Origin: SZUA-229 sp041589175
Lineage (GTDB): Bacteria > Pseudomonadota > Gammaproteobacteria > SZUA-229
DNA: 18,985 nt
Direction: 5' to 3'
Assembly (NCBI GenBank): GCA_041589175.1
Contig: JBFHWF010000046.1
Coordinates: 1-18,985 of the forward strand
This document shows, in pieces, positions 1 through 6,843 of this stretch. The translations under genes and the position numbers were made by a program. How positions within the stretch are numbered: position 1 is the stretch's first letter; each line of letters opens with the position of its first letter. The notes below the pieces were generated by a model. That model saw only the letters and a list, made by a program, of their open reading frames with translations, was not told the origin of the DNA and made no database searches.

Positions 1-561
1 CAGTGCCGTTGCCGAGGAAGTGTTGGCGATGCCCATATCACCGGCGATAAAAACCTGACAAGCCGATAACGCCGCACGCTCTACAGCATCGTAACCTGCT
101 TTCAGGGCGGCGTTCAATTGAGCCGAATCCATCGCAGGCTGTGTGAGAAAGCTATGCGTTCCTGCGGCAACTCGCTGATCATACACTCCCGGCAACGCTT
201 CAATTTCCATCACCGTTCCGACATTCACAACTTCCAGCTGCGCACCAATCTGCCTCGCAAGCACGCAGATAGCCGCACCTCCTCTTGAAAAATTACGGAC
301 CATTTCTGCGGTCACCGCCTGTGGAAATGCTGATACATTTTCATTTGCAATCCCATGATCTGCTGCAAATACAACAATGCGCACATCATCTACTGTCGGA
401 AAAGCCTGTGACTGTAACGCAGCAAGACGTATTGCCAGCTGTTCCAGTATGCCCAGCGAACCTGGCGGCTTGGTGAGGCTATCCTGGCGCTGCTGCGCTG
501 CCTGTTTATTATTTTCGTCGATTACTCTTGCTGATTCATTCAGCCACACATCAGTTTGCAT
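1..561 (-). CDS. cobT: Nicotinate-nucleotide--dimethylbenzimidazole phosphoribosyltransferase CobT (N-terminal part, cut by window edge)
   Basis: CobT transfers the phosphoribosyl group of nicotinate mononucleotide to 5,6-dimethylbenzimidazole to give alpha-ribazole phosphate, the lower-ligand nucleotide of cobalamin, in the cytoplasm. The 187 visible residues carry the family's signature stretches: KPPGSLGILE (residues 31-40), FAADHG (65-70), GGAAICVLA (94-102) and GDMGIANTSSATAL at the window edge, matching the conserved GEMGIGNT-type loop. About half of the usual ~350 residues are present; the C-terminal half with the catalytic glutamate lies outside the window. The ATG begins on the base after the cobU stop codon (TAA then ATG), so translation is probably coupled to cobU. 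No frame damage is visible. Confidence 0.96.
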   Translation of the reverse strand, partial: MQTDVWLNESARVIDENNKQAAQQRQDSLTKPPGSLGILEQLAIRLAALQSQAFPTVDDVRIVVFAADHGIANENVSAFPQAVTAEMVRNFSRGGAAICVLARQIGAQLEVVNVGTVMEIEALPGVYDQRVAAGTHSFLTQPAMDSAQLNAALKAGYDAVERAALSACQVFIAGDMGIANTSSATAL

Positions 562-1071
562 TTACTTACCTTTAATCACCTGGGGAATGCCAGCCACTGT
601 TAGAACCACACGCTCACACACAGCAGCCAGCCGCTGATGTAGCCTCCCGGACTCATCAACAAAACGGCGAGATAGTTCTCCCATGGGTACTATCCCCATA
701 CCAACTTCATTACTGACAAATATAACTTCACCCTCTCGGCGCTCTACACAACTGATAAGCTCGTCGATCTGTTCAGCAGCAAAACTATCACTTTCCGCCA
801 GCAGGTTACTTAGCCACAGCGTCAGGCAATCGACCAGTACACAGCATTGTTCACCACAACCCTCAATGGCCTGCACCAGCTTTAGAGGCTCTTCTATGAG
901 CTGCCAGTCTTCTGGCCTTTGCTGCTGATGCTGATTAATACGAACCTGCATTTCAGCGTCACCTGCTGTCGCGGTGGCAATATACACCACCTTCTTAGCG
1001 CTCTGCAGCGCCAGCTGTTCTGCGTAACGACTTTTACCTGAGCGGGCGCCACCAAGCACCAGAGTATTCAT
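562..1071 (-). CDS. cobU: Bifunctional adenosylcobinamide kinase / adenosylcobinamide-phosphate guanylyltransferase CobU (CobP)
   Basis: CobU phosphorylates adenosylcobinamide and then converts it to adenosylcobinamide-GDP, which receives the alpha-ribazole made via CobT. The 169-residue length fits the family. Visible motifs are the P-loop GGARSGKS (7-14), an H48 in INQHQQQRPEDW at the place of the guanylylated histidine of the Salmonella enzyme, VDCLTLWLSN (80-89) as Walker B region, and VSNEVGMGIVP (119-129). The gene is upstream of cobT on the same strand with no intergenic base, so the two form one transcription unit, probably continuing beyond the window. The 125 bases between this gene and divergent ubiT seem too short for, and show no sign of, a full cobalamin riboswitch. 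The start is ATG with only a weak Shine-Dalgarno (GAGTAAG). Confidence 0.96.
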   Translation of the reverse strand: MNTLVLGGARSGKSRYAEQLALQSAKKVVYIATATAGDAEMQVRINQHQQQRPEDWQLIEEPLKLVQAIEGCGEQCCVLVDCLTLWLSNLLAESDSFAAEQIDELISCVERREGEVIFVSNEVGMGIVPMGELSRRFVDESGRLHQRLAAVCERVVLTVAGIPQVIKGK

Positions 1072-1147
1072 AGGGCTTACTCAACTGAATATTTGACAGC
1101 CCAGAGTGTACACCGACAGGTCCATATTCGGAACAGTCCGCATTCCC

Positions 1148-1190
1148 TTGATCCAGGTTAATGCCAGAGCCTGTCCGACTGTGGCATAAC
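1148..1190 (+). promoter_or_regulatory. Predicted FNR/ANR-type class II promoter of ubiT
   Basis: TTGATCCAGGTTAA at 1148-1161 matches the FNR consensus TTGAT-N4-ATCAA at 8 of 10 informative bases, with a perfect first half-site. Downstream, TGG-CATAAC (1182-1190) looks like an extended -10 element. A start seven bases after the -10 would fall at about 1197, which places the box centre (1154.5) about 42 bases upstream, the classic class II FNR activation distance. The predicted start coincides with the ATG of ubiT. This is a pattern match only; no transcript data are available. Confidence 0.45.
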
Positions 1191-1196
1191 TAGCGC

Positions 1197-1694
1197 ATGA
1201 ATCGGCACATACAAAATTCAGTCTCCTCACCTCGTCTGCCACGTCTGATCCAGATACCCATCAGCTTCGTACCTGCACAAATCAGAAACAGAGTTATTAT
1301 CGAAAGTCTAAATCGTATTTTCAGAAGGGAACTGATAGATGAAGAACTGGCGTTTCTGAATCAGAAAACAGTTCAAATTACAATTGACGATGCGAATATA
1401 TCTTTCGAGTTTACCTGCGACAATAACAGTATTAGCGCAGCACCAGGACAGCAGCCACCTGACCTTATAATGCGCGGAAACAGTTATGATTTTCTGCTCA
1501 TGCTTAGCCGTTCAGAGGACCCGGATACGCTCTTTTTTAATCGTCGCCTAAAACTCACCGGAGACACTGAGCTTGGACTTTATATGAAAAATTTTCTCGA
1601 CGGCCTTGAAATCACGGGAATCAGAAAACGCCTTCAACAGTTAAGCATCGGCGCACTACGCGTGGCAGAAACCATTCACCCGCAATCCCATTAA
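1197..1694 (+). CDS. ubiT: UbiT, SCP2-domain lipid carrier of O2-independent ubiquinone biosynthesis (YhbT family)
   Basis: UbiT is the SCP2-fold accessory factor that, with UbiU and UbiV, allows ubiquinone synthesis without oxygen; it is thought to bind hydrophobic quinone intermediates, as UbiJ does aerobically. The 165-residue protein has the expected form: an N-terminal helical segment (PRLPRLIQIPISFVP, about 13-27) followed by a single SCP2 domain, with the characteristic stretch EDPDTLFFNRRLKLTGDTEL at about 107-126, nearly identical in pattern to E. coli YhbT. ubiU and ubiV lie directly beside it in the opposite orientation. No Shine-Dalgarno is visible before the ATG (the preceding bases are ACTAGCGC), and the next in-frame ATG is beyond conserved sequence, so this start is favoured. 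The mRNA may be leaderless. Confidence 0.93.
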   Translation: MNRHIQNSVSSPRLPRLIQIPISFVPAQIRNRVIIESLNRIFRRELIDEELAFLNQKTVQITIDDANISFEFTCDNNSISAAPGQQPPDLIMRGNSYDFLLMLSRSEDPDTLFFNRRLKLTGDTELGLYMKNFLDGLEITGIRKRLQQLSIGALRVAETIHPQSH

Positions 1695-1698
1695 CGAC

Positions 1699-2592
1699 TT
1701 ATCTACCAGTAGCCTGATGAAGATAACCAGCATCTCCACGCCAGTAACCATCACACATGCCCTCTGAAGCATAGGCTGTGATCAATGACTCCATTTCAGC
1801 CTCTGATAAATCACCATTCAGCATATTCCTGGCTATTTGCAACACTTCTCCTGTACCTTCCGGCTGTGGCTCCACGCGTGCAACATCAACACCCATGCGT
1901 TCCATAACGTTTAGCTTCGACAATAAATTACAGGTCGCTGCAGACTGCGTCTGTATTCCATTTAATACGAGAAATGACTGTGACTCCTGGGTATCGAGTA
2001 ACATACCCTGAGGATAATCCAGACACCGGAAACCACACTGATCTTTCTGTAGATTATGCGCCCGAGCGGTATAGCACCTTGCCGAGTACGCCAGAGGCAG
2101 ACGCCCAAAAACGAGAACTTCGCTTTCGATGTGCTGAGGGCCCTGTGCCAGAATGTCGGACAATGCCTGTTCACCCAGCTCTACTGGCAACACCCATCGA
2201 CACAGACCACGCGCCGCCAGCCAGGAAAGGGTATTAGCATTATAAACATTTACACTATGACCACTCACGAATGCACGCCCTTCGAGCAGCGCAATCGCAC
2301 TCATATCATTGGCTTCCACAAGAAAGTCCGAGTTGTTACATATTTTATCGAGTCGTTTGAGATCTGACTCAGATACATTCAATGCAAGTGTTGACAGCAC
2401 CACCTGCTTTCCAGCATCACTCAGACGTTTTGCCAGATCTATCCAGTCTGATGTTTTTAACTGACGTCGTTTCGCACAGATGGTTTCGCCAAGATACACA
2501 ATATCTGCAGCAGATGCTTCGATCTCTTCATAAAACGAAAACACCTGATCTCTAGGCCAGAAATAGGAAATGGGTGCAACTGATATCTTCAT
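1699..2592 (-). CDS. ubiV: UbiV, [4Fe-4S] U32-family subunit of the O2-independent ubiquinone hydroxylase
   Basis: UbiV forms a heterodimer with UbiU that hydroxylates ubiquinone precursors with an oxygen donor other than O2 (prephenate is the reported donor in the E. coli system). It belongs to the U32 'peptidase' family, though it is not a protease. The 297-residue length fits. The cluster ligands are visible as C39 (in GETICAKRRQ), C173, C186 and C190 (in CGFRC), close to C39/C180/C193/C197 of E. coli UbiV. The ATG is preceded by AAGG at seven bases' spacing. It is last in the operon, 27 bases after ubiU, and its stop codon lies four bases from that of convergent ubiT. Confidence 0.95.
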   Translation of the reverse strand: MKISVAPISYFWPRDQVFSFYEEIEASAADIVYLGETICAKRRQLKTSDWIDLAKRLSDAGKQVVLSTLALNVSESDLKRLDKICNNSDFLVEANDMSAIALLEGRAFVSGHSVNVYNANTLSWLAARGLCRWVLPVELGEQALSDILAQGPQHIESEVLVFGRLPLAYSARCYTARAHNLQKDQCGFRCLDYPQGMLLDTQESQSFLVLNGIQTQSAATCNLLSKLNVMERMGVDVARVEPQPEGTGEVLQIARNMLNGDLSEAEMESLITAYASEGMCDGYWRGDAGYLHQATGR

Positions 2593-2619
2593 TGAAAAAC
2601 CTTAATGATGTCACAACGT

Positions 2620-3618
2620 TTATTGCCACGGACGGTGATAAGCGCCCAATGTTGTTTGCGTACCTTCGGAAACTTTTTCCAGCTCATACAACCAGTCCCC
2701 ACGGACGAAAAAGTCCTCCGTATTATTCATACAGCTACTGATTGCTGCACGCCATATACGTGTCACCTGTGACACATAGGCTGGGCTACGTTGTCTGCCT
2801 TCTATCTTGATAGCCTCAACACCCGCTGACATTAACTGCGGCAGCAACTCTAGCGTATTCAGACTGGTCGGCTCCTCCAGCGCATGATATGTGTTTCCGG
2901 CCACATTGAATCGACCCTTACATATCGTTGGGTAACCGACATTTTCGAACGGCTCATATCGATCAACCAGCAATCCATTAAGGCGGGTTTCCATGTCCCC
3001 GCCTGGGTGTTCCACCCACTGCACTGCATGCGCAGGTGAACACGCACCATAGGTATTTGGTGATTCACCGGTAACATAGGATGACAACAGGCAACGACCT
3101 TCCACCATAATACACAAACTACCAAAACCAAATACTTCTATACCCACATCGGTATGTTCTGCTACCTGCTTTACCTGCTGTAACGATAGTACTCTGGGGA
3201 GCACAACTCGACGAATGCCAAAATGTTTTTGATACAGCTCTATCGCTTTATAACTCGTTGCCGACCCCTGCACTGAGAGATGCAGATTCATGTCAGGCCA
3301 GCGCTGACGCGCATATTCCATCACCCCGATATCCGCTATAATCATTGCATCGACGCCTAGCTCGCCCGCATGATCCACCGCTGTTTTCCAGCGATCCCAG
3401 CTTGCCGTCTGCGGATAGGTATTTAATGCAAGATACACTTCAACATTTCTTTCCCTTGCATAGGCAATACCCTGCTGGATTTTCTTGTCATCAAAATTAA
3501 GCCCCGCAAAATGCCTGGCATTGGTGTCATCTTTAAAGCCAATATATACAGCCGATGCGCCTTCATCGACGGCTGCTTTCAGTGATGGCAGGTTACCTGC
3601 CGGACAGACCAGTTGCAT
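2620..3618 (-). CDS. ubiU: UbiU, [4Fe-4S] U32-family subunit of the O2-independent ubiquinone hydroxylase
   Basis: UbiU is the partner of UbiV in the anaerobic hydroxylation of the ubiquinone ring. The protein begins MQLVCPAGNLPSLKAAVDEG, a typical U32 N-terminus. With the ATG chosen here (332 residues), the cysteines fall at C169, C176, C193 and C233, agreeing with the four cluster ligands of E. coli UbiU (169, 176, 193, 232). A TTG one codon upstream would be possible, but AGGTGG lies seven bases before the ATG and only four before the TTG, so ATG is preferred. That ATG overlaps the stop of the upstream radical SAM gene by one base (TGATG), which implies translational coupling. The gene is intact. 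Confidence 0.95.
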   Translation of the reverse strand: MQLVCPAGNLPSLKAAVDEGASAVYIGFKDDTNARHFAGLNFDDKKIQQGIAYARERNVEVYLALNTYPQTASWDRWKTAVDHAGELGVDAMIIADIGVMEYARQRWPDMNLHLSVQGSATSYKAIELYQKHFGIRRVVLPRVLSLQQVKQVAEHTDVGIEVFGFGSLCIMVEGRCLLSSYVTGESPNTYGACSPAHAVQWVEHPGGDMETRLNGLLVDRYEPFENVGYPTICKGRFNVAGNTYHALEEPTSLNTLELLPQLMSAGVEAIKIEGRQRSPAYVSQVTRIWRAAISSCMNNTEDFFVRGDWLYELEKVSEGTQTTLGAYHRPWQ

Positions 3619-4565
3619 CAATTAACCACCTGTGAATGAAAATCTGGTGCAATATAAAATCGCCCCTGAAAACTACTTCTATTTTTTAATTCCTGCTCGA
3701 TACCATTGATTACCTGCCACTTTTTTGCGCACCAGGCAGGTGCCAGCAAAAGTTCTGAACGCGCTGTACCTGTTACACGATGATATTGAACATCAGCCGG
3801 CGTGGCTTCAATCATCGAGCTTGCATACTCGATATATTCCTGGAGCGACAACGGCTGGTACTCATTATGTTTCCACTGACGAGCCAGCTGCGTTCCCTTT
3901 ACAACATGCAATGGATGCAACTTCAGCCCCGATACGCCATGCGCAATCACACTCATCAAACTGGCGTACATCTGCTCAAAGTCCTCACCCGGCAAGCCGA
4001 GTATAAGATGTGTACATAAAGGAATACCACGCTGATGTATTCGCTCAGCCGCCTGTTGATAATCGATGAAGCTGTGACCCCGATTTACACTTCTTAGTGT
4101 GTCGTCATGCGCTGACTGCAAACCAAGTTCAATCAGAACATGAAAACCCCTGCCCCGTATTTCACATAACAGATCGAGCACCGCATCAGGCACACAGTCG
4201 GGGCGTGTCCCTATACACAGACCAATCACATCTTCATGCTGTAATGCCTGTAAATATTGACGTCTTAAATGCTCAACTTCACCATAGGTACTGGTATAGG
4301 CCTGAAAATACGCGAGATACTTACGCGCACGAGTGCGCTTGCGAATTACGCAACGTCCCGCATTAATCTGGGAATCGATACCCGGTTGTTGTTTAGGGCT
4401 GAATGACTGATTGTTACAGAAGGTACAACCACCCACGCCTTTACTGCCGTCACGATTGGGACAGCTAAATCCTGCATCTATGGCGATCTTGTGAACACGT
4501 TCACCGTACTGGCGCAGCATATGCTGCCCAAACGTATTAACGTAATCTGACAGTGGCATGAGCAT
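3618..4565 (-). CDS. yhcC: YhcC-type radical SAM protein (TIGR01212 family)
   Basis: This is a radical S-adenosylmethionine protein of unknown substrate, in the family of E. coli YhcC. The iron-sulfur motif is visible at C35, C47 and C50 (CPNRDG followed by GGCTFCN), with the family's unusual long gap between the first two cysteines. CIGTRPDC (117-124), IELGLQS (145-151) and LILGLPGED (187-195) fit the rest of the radical SAM barrel. Its 315 residues are the usual length. Its stop overlaps the ubiU start by one base, so it is the first gene of a yhcC-ubiU-ubiV operon. The reason for coupling to ubiquinone genes is not known; a role in anaerobic metabolism or cofactor supply is inference. Either the ATG at 4565 or the in-frame ATG at 4559 could be the start. 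Confidence 0.9.
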   Translation of the reverse strand: MLMPLSDYVNTFGQHMLRQYGERVHKIAIDAGFSCPNRDGSKGVGGCTFCNNQSFSPKQQPGIDSQINAGRCVIRKRTRARKYLAYFQAYTSTYGEVEHLRRQYLQALQHEDVIGLCIGTRPDCVPDAVLDLLCEIRGRGFHVLIELGLQSAHDDTLRSVNRGHSFIDYQQAAERIHQRGIPLCTHLILGLPGEDFEQMYASLMSVIAHGVSGLKLHPLHVVKGTQLARQWKHNEYQPLSLQEYIEYASSMIEATPADVQYHRVTGTARSELLLAPAWCAKKWQVINGIEQELKNRSSFQGRFYIAPDFHSQVVN

Positions 4566-4587
4566 CCATCTTCAACAATTTCGAAGC

Positions 4588-4632
4588 TATAAATTCTCAT
4601 GTCACTGCCAGGCTGGCGATGACTTTGATCAA
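4588..4632 (-). promoter_or_regulatory. Predicted FNR/ANR site and -10 upstream of the yhcC-ubiU-ubiV operon
   Basis: Read on the minus strand, 4632-4619 is TTGATCAAAGTCAT, with a perfect first FNR half-site and 8 of 10 consensus bases overall. An AT-rich element TTTATAGC (4593-4586) downstream can serve as the -10. The expected transcript start, near 4580-4584, lies about 42-45 bases from the box centre, close to class II FNR spacing, leaving a short leader before the ATG at 4565. FNR activation of ubiUV is described for E. coli, which supports the reading; the site itself is only a pattern match. Confidence 0.45.
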
Positions 4633-4666
4633 TTACTTACTGGTTTGAAATGAATTAAGGCGAGCT

Positions 4667-5089
4667 TCAGACTGGAGGTGGGCCGATACTGGACAATACC
4701 TCGCTTTTTTCTCCACGCATAACTTTCTTTAGCTCATCACGTGCGAGCTCTTTTTCGAGGCCATTAGCCTCTAGAAACACGAGCAACTGCTCAAACCGCT
4801 CACGTCGCTTAAGACCAGCCTCACTAAAGTCTCGACGGTCCCCAAAAAACTCCATCAGGGTTGAGCCACAGGGGCAGTTGCGAAATACTTCTACGATTTT
4901 ACTGCCGTCTTCTTCCGTTGCTTCCTTTAGCCCATACACATCGGGCCTGAGATCTTCGGTTTCCTGCAGAAACTGGTCAGCCGATTCAAATACGCGACCA
5001 CAACTGGCACACTCCTTGGGGAAGGACGTTTCGGCCAGCGCTTTTAACCCTTCAAACAACGTCTGATAAAATTCCGTGTTATTCGACAT
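4667..5089 (-). CDS. Uncharacterised small protein with a zinc-ribbon-like four-cysteine pattern
   Basis: I do not recognise a characterised family. The 140-residue protein has two cysteine pairs, CASC (C27, C30) and CPC (C72, C74), separated by an acidic segment. This resembles a zinc ribbon or small metal/redox site. The C-terminal half is charged and probably helical (about 88-130), ending in a GPPPV tail. There is no signal peptide or membrane segment, so it should be cytosolic. The start is set at the ATG at 5089 because GGAG lies seven bases upstream (GGAGAAAGC-ATG); the longer frame from 5134 would add an unlikely 15-residue extension with no such site. It lies 101 bases upstream of the yhcC-ubiU-ubiV operon on the same strand, with a predicted separate promoter between. 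Confidence 0.75.
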   Translation of the reverse strand: MSNNTEFYQTLFEGLKALAETSFPKECASCGRVFESADQFLQETEDLRPDVYGLKEATEEDGSKIVEVFRNCPCGSTLMEFFGDRRDFSEAGLKRRERFEQLLVFLEANGLEKELARDELKKVMRGEKSEVLSSIGPPPV

Positions 5090-5186
5090 GCTTTCTCCGG
5101 CAAGCGTCAAACGACAAAATGAAAAGAATAACAATAGCTAATGAGTATAGCCAAGATAGCAACACCCATCGGTGCCAGGAATAAAA

Positions 5187-5762
5187 TTATGGTTTTGACC
5201 CACACGACTCATCGGGTATGGCGATATCCCCCATTAACTCGGGTCGGCAACCGATTTTATCGGCATAGAATTCACGAATAATCTGCATATCCGCCTGAAT
5301 ATCGCCACTGGTCTCGATCACTTTCCCGACGCCAATCACCTTGTTAGGATAATCCAGGTAACCCAGTGCGATCGGCACCTGAGCACGATGCGCGATATAG
5401 TAAAACCCTGTCTTCCAGCGGGACACTCTGGAACGCGTTCCCTCAGGCATAATACCGATAATAAACTGCTCCCGCTGCTCGAACAGCTCGACCATATGAT
5501 CCAGAAAGCCATGAGAATGGGCTCGATCCAGTGGCACACCCCCCATACGAACAAGCAGGTAGCCAAATGGTCCCCAGAATATGCTGTGCTTGGCAACCCA
5601 GTTTAATGGCAGATTCATCGACCATCGGGCCAGCATACCAAGTACAAAATCCCAGTTACTGGTATGGGGATAACCGATAATCACGTAACGGGACTGCTCC
5701 GGTAAGCGCATATCCACACGCCAGCCAATCAAGCGTAAAATCAGGCGGCTCAGGGTTTGCAC
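5187..5762 (-). CDS. PlsC-like 1-acylglycerol-3-phosphate acyltransferase family protein
   Basis: This belongs to the lysophospholipid acyltransferase (LPLAT/PlsC) superfamily, which moves acyl chains onto glycerolipid acceptors at the inner membrane face. Motif I is PHTSNWD (H33, D38; the catalytic H-x4-D), and motif III is PEGTRSR (106-112). FWGPFGYLLVRMGGVPLDR (62-80) matches the usual region between them. At 191 residues it is a short member of the family, without an obvious N-terminal transmembrane helix. The exact acceptor cannot be told from sequence. The only plausible start is GTG at 5762; the ATG seven bases upstream is in another frame, although a GGAG is better spaced for it. The gene is divergent from moxR. 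Confidence 0.88.
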   Translation of the reverse strand: MQTLSRLILRLIGWRVDMRLPEQSRYVIIGYPHTSNWDFVLGMLARWSMNLPLNWVAKHSIFWGPFGYLLVRMGGVPLDRAHSHGFLDHMVELFEQREQFIIGIMPEGTRSRVSRWKTGFYYIAHRAQVPIALGYLDYPNKVIGVGKVIETSGDIQADMQIIREFYADKIGCRPELMGDIAIPDESCGSKP

Positions 5763-5874
5763 GAATCATTAATCTCCATAAAACTTTCAATCACTTGCAT
5801 GGTCTTTATTCCTGTCTTGCAAATGATAAACTGTTCCACTTCGTGGACACCATACAGGCAATAGGGGGAATACC

Positions 5875-6843
5875 TTGTCGCACTATACGGCAATTACGCA
5901 ACTGAAAACATATATCGGCCAGCACATACTCGGTCAGACAGCACTGGTCGATAGATTAATTATAGCCCTGCTCGCCAATGGTCACCTGCTGGTAGAGGGC
6001 GCACCCGGGCTTGCCAAGACCCGCGCCATCAAGGTAATGAGCGAGGCCATCGAAGGGGACTTCCACCGTGTGCAGTTCACCCCGGACCTGCTCCCCGCCG
6101 ACCTCACCGGCACCGAGATCTACCGCCCGCAGGATGGCTCCTTCCAGTTCCAGAAAGGCCCCTTATTCCATAACCTGATCCTGGCCGATGAAATTAACCG
6201 CGCACCGGCCAAGGTGCAGTCGGCCTTGCTGGAAGCCATGGCCGAAAGGCAGATTACGGTCGGTTCGGTCACCTACCCGCTACCGGAACTGTTCCTGGTC
6301 ATGGCGACACAGAACCCGCTGGAGCAGGAAGGCACCTACCCGCTGCCCGAGGCTCAGCTGGATCGCTTCCTGATGCATGTGTTTGTCGATTACCCGGATG
6401 CGCAAACCGAACGCGATATCCTGCGCCTGACCCGGGATGAGGCACGCCAGAACCTGGCCGAGCCCACACCACCTGATAGCGTGATCAGCCAGCAAGTGCT
6501 GTTCGACGCGCGCAACGAAGTACTCGATATCTATATGTCGGATGCCCTCGAAGAATATTTATTGCAGTTGGTGCTGGCCACGCGCAGGCCGGGCAATTAT
6601 GACGAGCGTCTGGCACAATGGCTGGAGTACGGAGCCTCACCCCGCGCCTCCATGGCACTTGACCGTTGCGCACGGGCTCATGCCTGGCTGGCTGGCCGTG
6701 ATTATGTCGGCCCAGAAGATATCCAGGCCATGGCCCATGATGTACTCAGGCACCGCATTATTCTCAGTTTCGAAGCCGAGGCCGAGGGCATTAGCAAAGA
6801 TCATTTTATTAACGAACTGATTGCACGAATTGCCGTACCCTGA
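5875..6843 (+). CDS. moxR: MoxR-family AAA+ ATPase, first gene of the Bat operon
   Basis: MoxR ATPases are AAA+ proteins thought to act as chaperones that activate VWA-domain partners or metalloenzymes. Visible in 322 residues are Walker A GAPGLAKT (42-49), Walker B LILADE (101-106), sensor 1 ATQNP (144-148) and the EAQLDRF arginine region (159-165). The ORF starts with TTG at 5875: AGGGGG lies about seven bases upstream, and the next in-frame ATG is beyond Walker A, so it cannot be the start. The stop overlaps the DUF58 start by one base (TGATG). Order and overlaps with the five downstream genes define one operon. Its base composition is visibly richer in G+C than the batB-batD end of the operon. 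Confidence 0.96.
   Translation: MSHYTAITQLKTYIGQHILGQTALVDRLIIALLANGHLLVEGAPGLAKTRAIKVMSEAIEGDFHRVQFTPDLLPADLTGTEIYRPQDGSFQFQKGPLFHNLILADEINRAPAKVQSALLEAMAERQITVGSVTYPLPELFLVMATQNPLEQEGTYPLPEAQLDRFLMHVFVDYPDAQTERDILRLTRDEARQNLAEPTPPDSVISQQVLFDARNEVLDIYMSDALEEYLLQLVLATRRPGNYDERLAQWLEYGASPRASMALDRCARAHAWLAGRDYVGPEDIQAMAHDVLRHRIILSFEAEAEGISKDHFINELIARIAVP

Noticed and set aside
593..599. GCCACTG, resembling part of a cobalamin-riboswitch B12 box
   Set aside because: It lies within the cobU coding sequence on the opposite strand and has no surrounding riboswitch structure.
2056..2367. Open frame of 103 codons on the plus strand
   Set aside because: It is antisense to ubiV, whose iron-sulfur cysteines are encoded in the same stretch; it has no recognisable features.
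3619..3621. TTG as the ubiU start codon
   Set aside because: The AGGTGG site is better spaced for the adjacent ATG at 3618, and the ATG gives cysteine positions matching E. coli UbiU.
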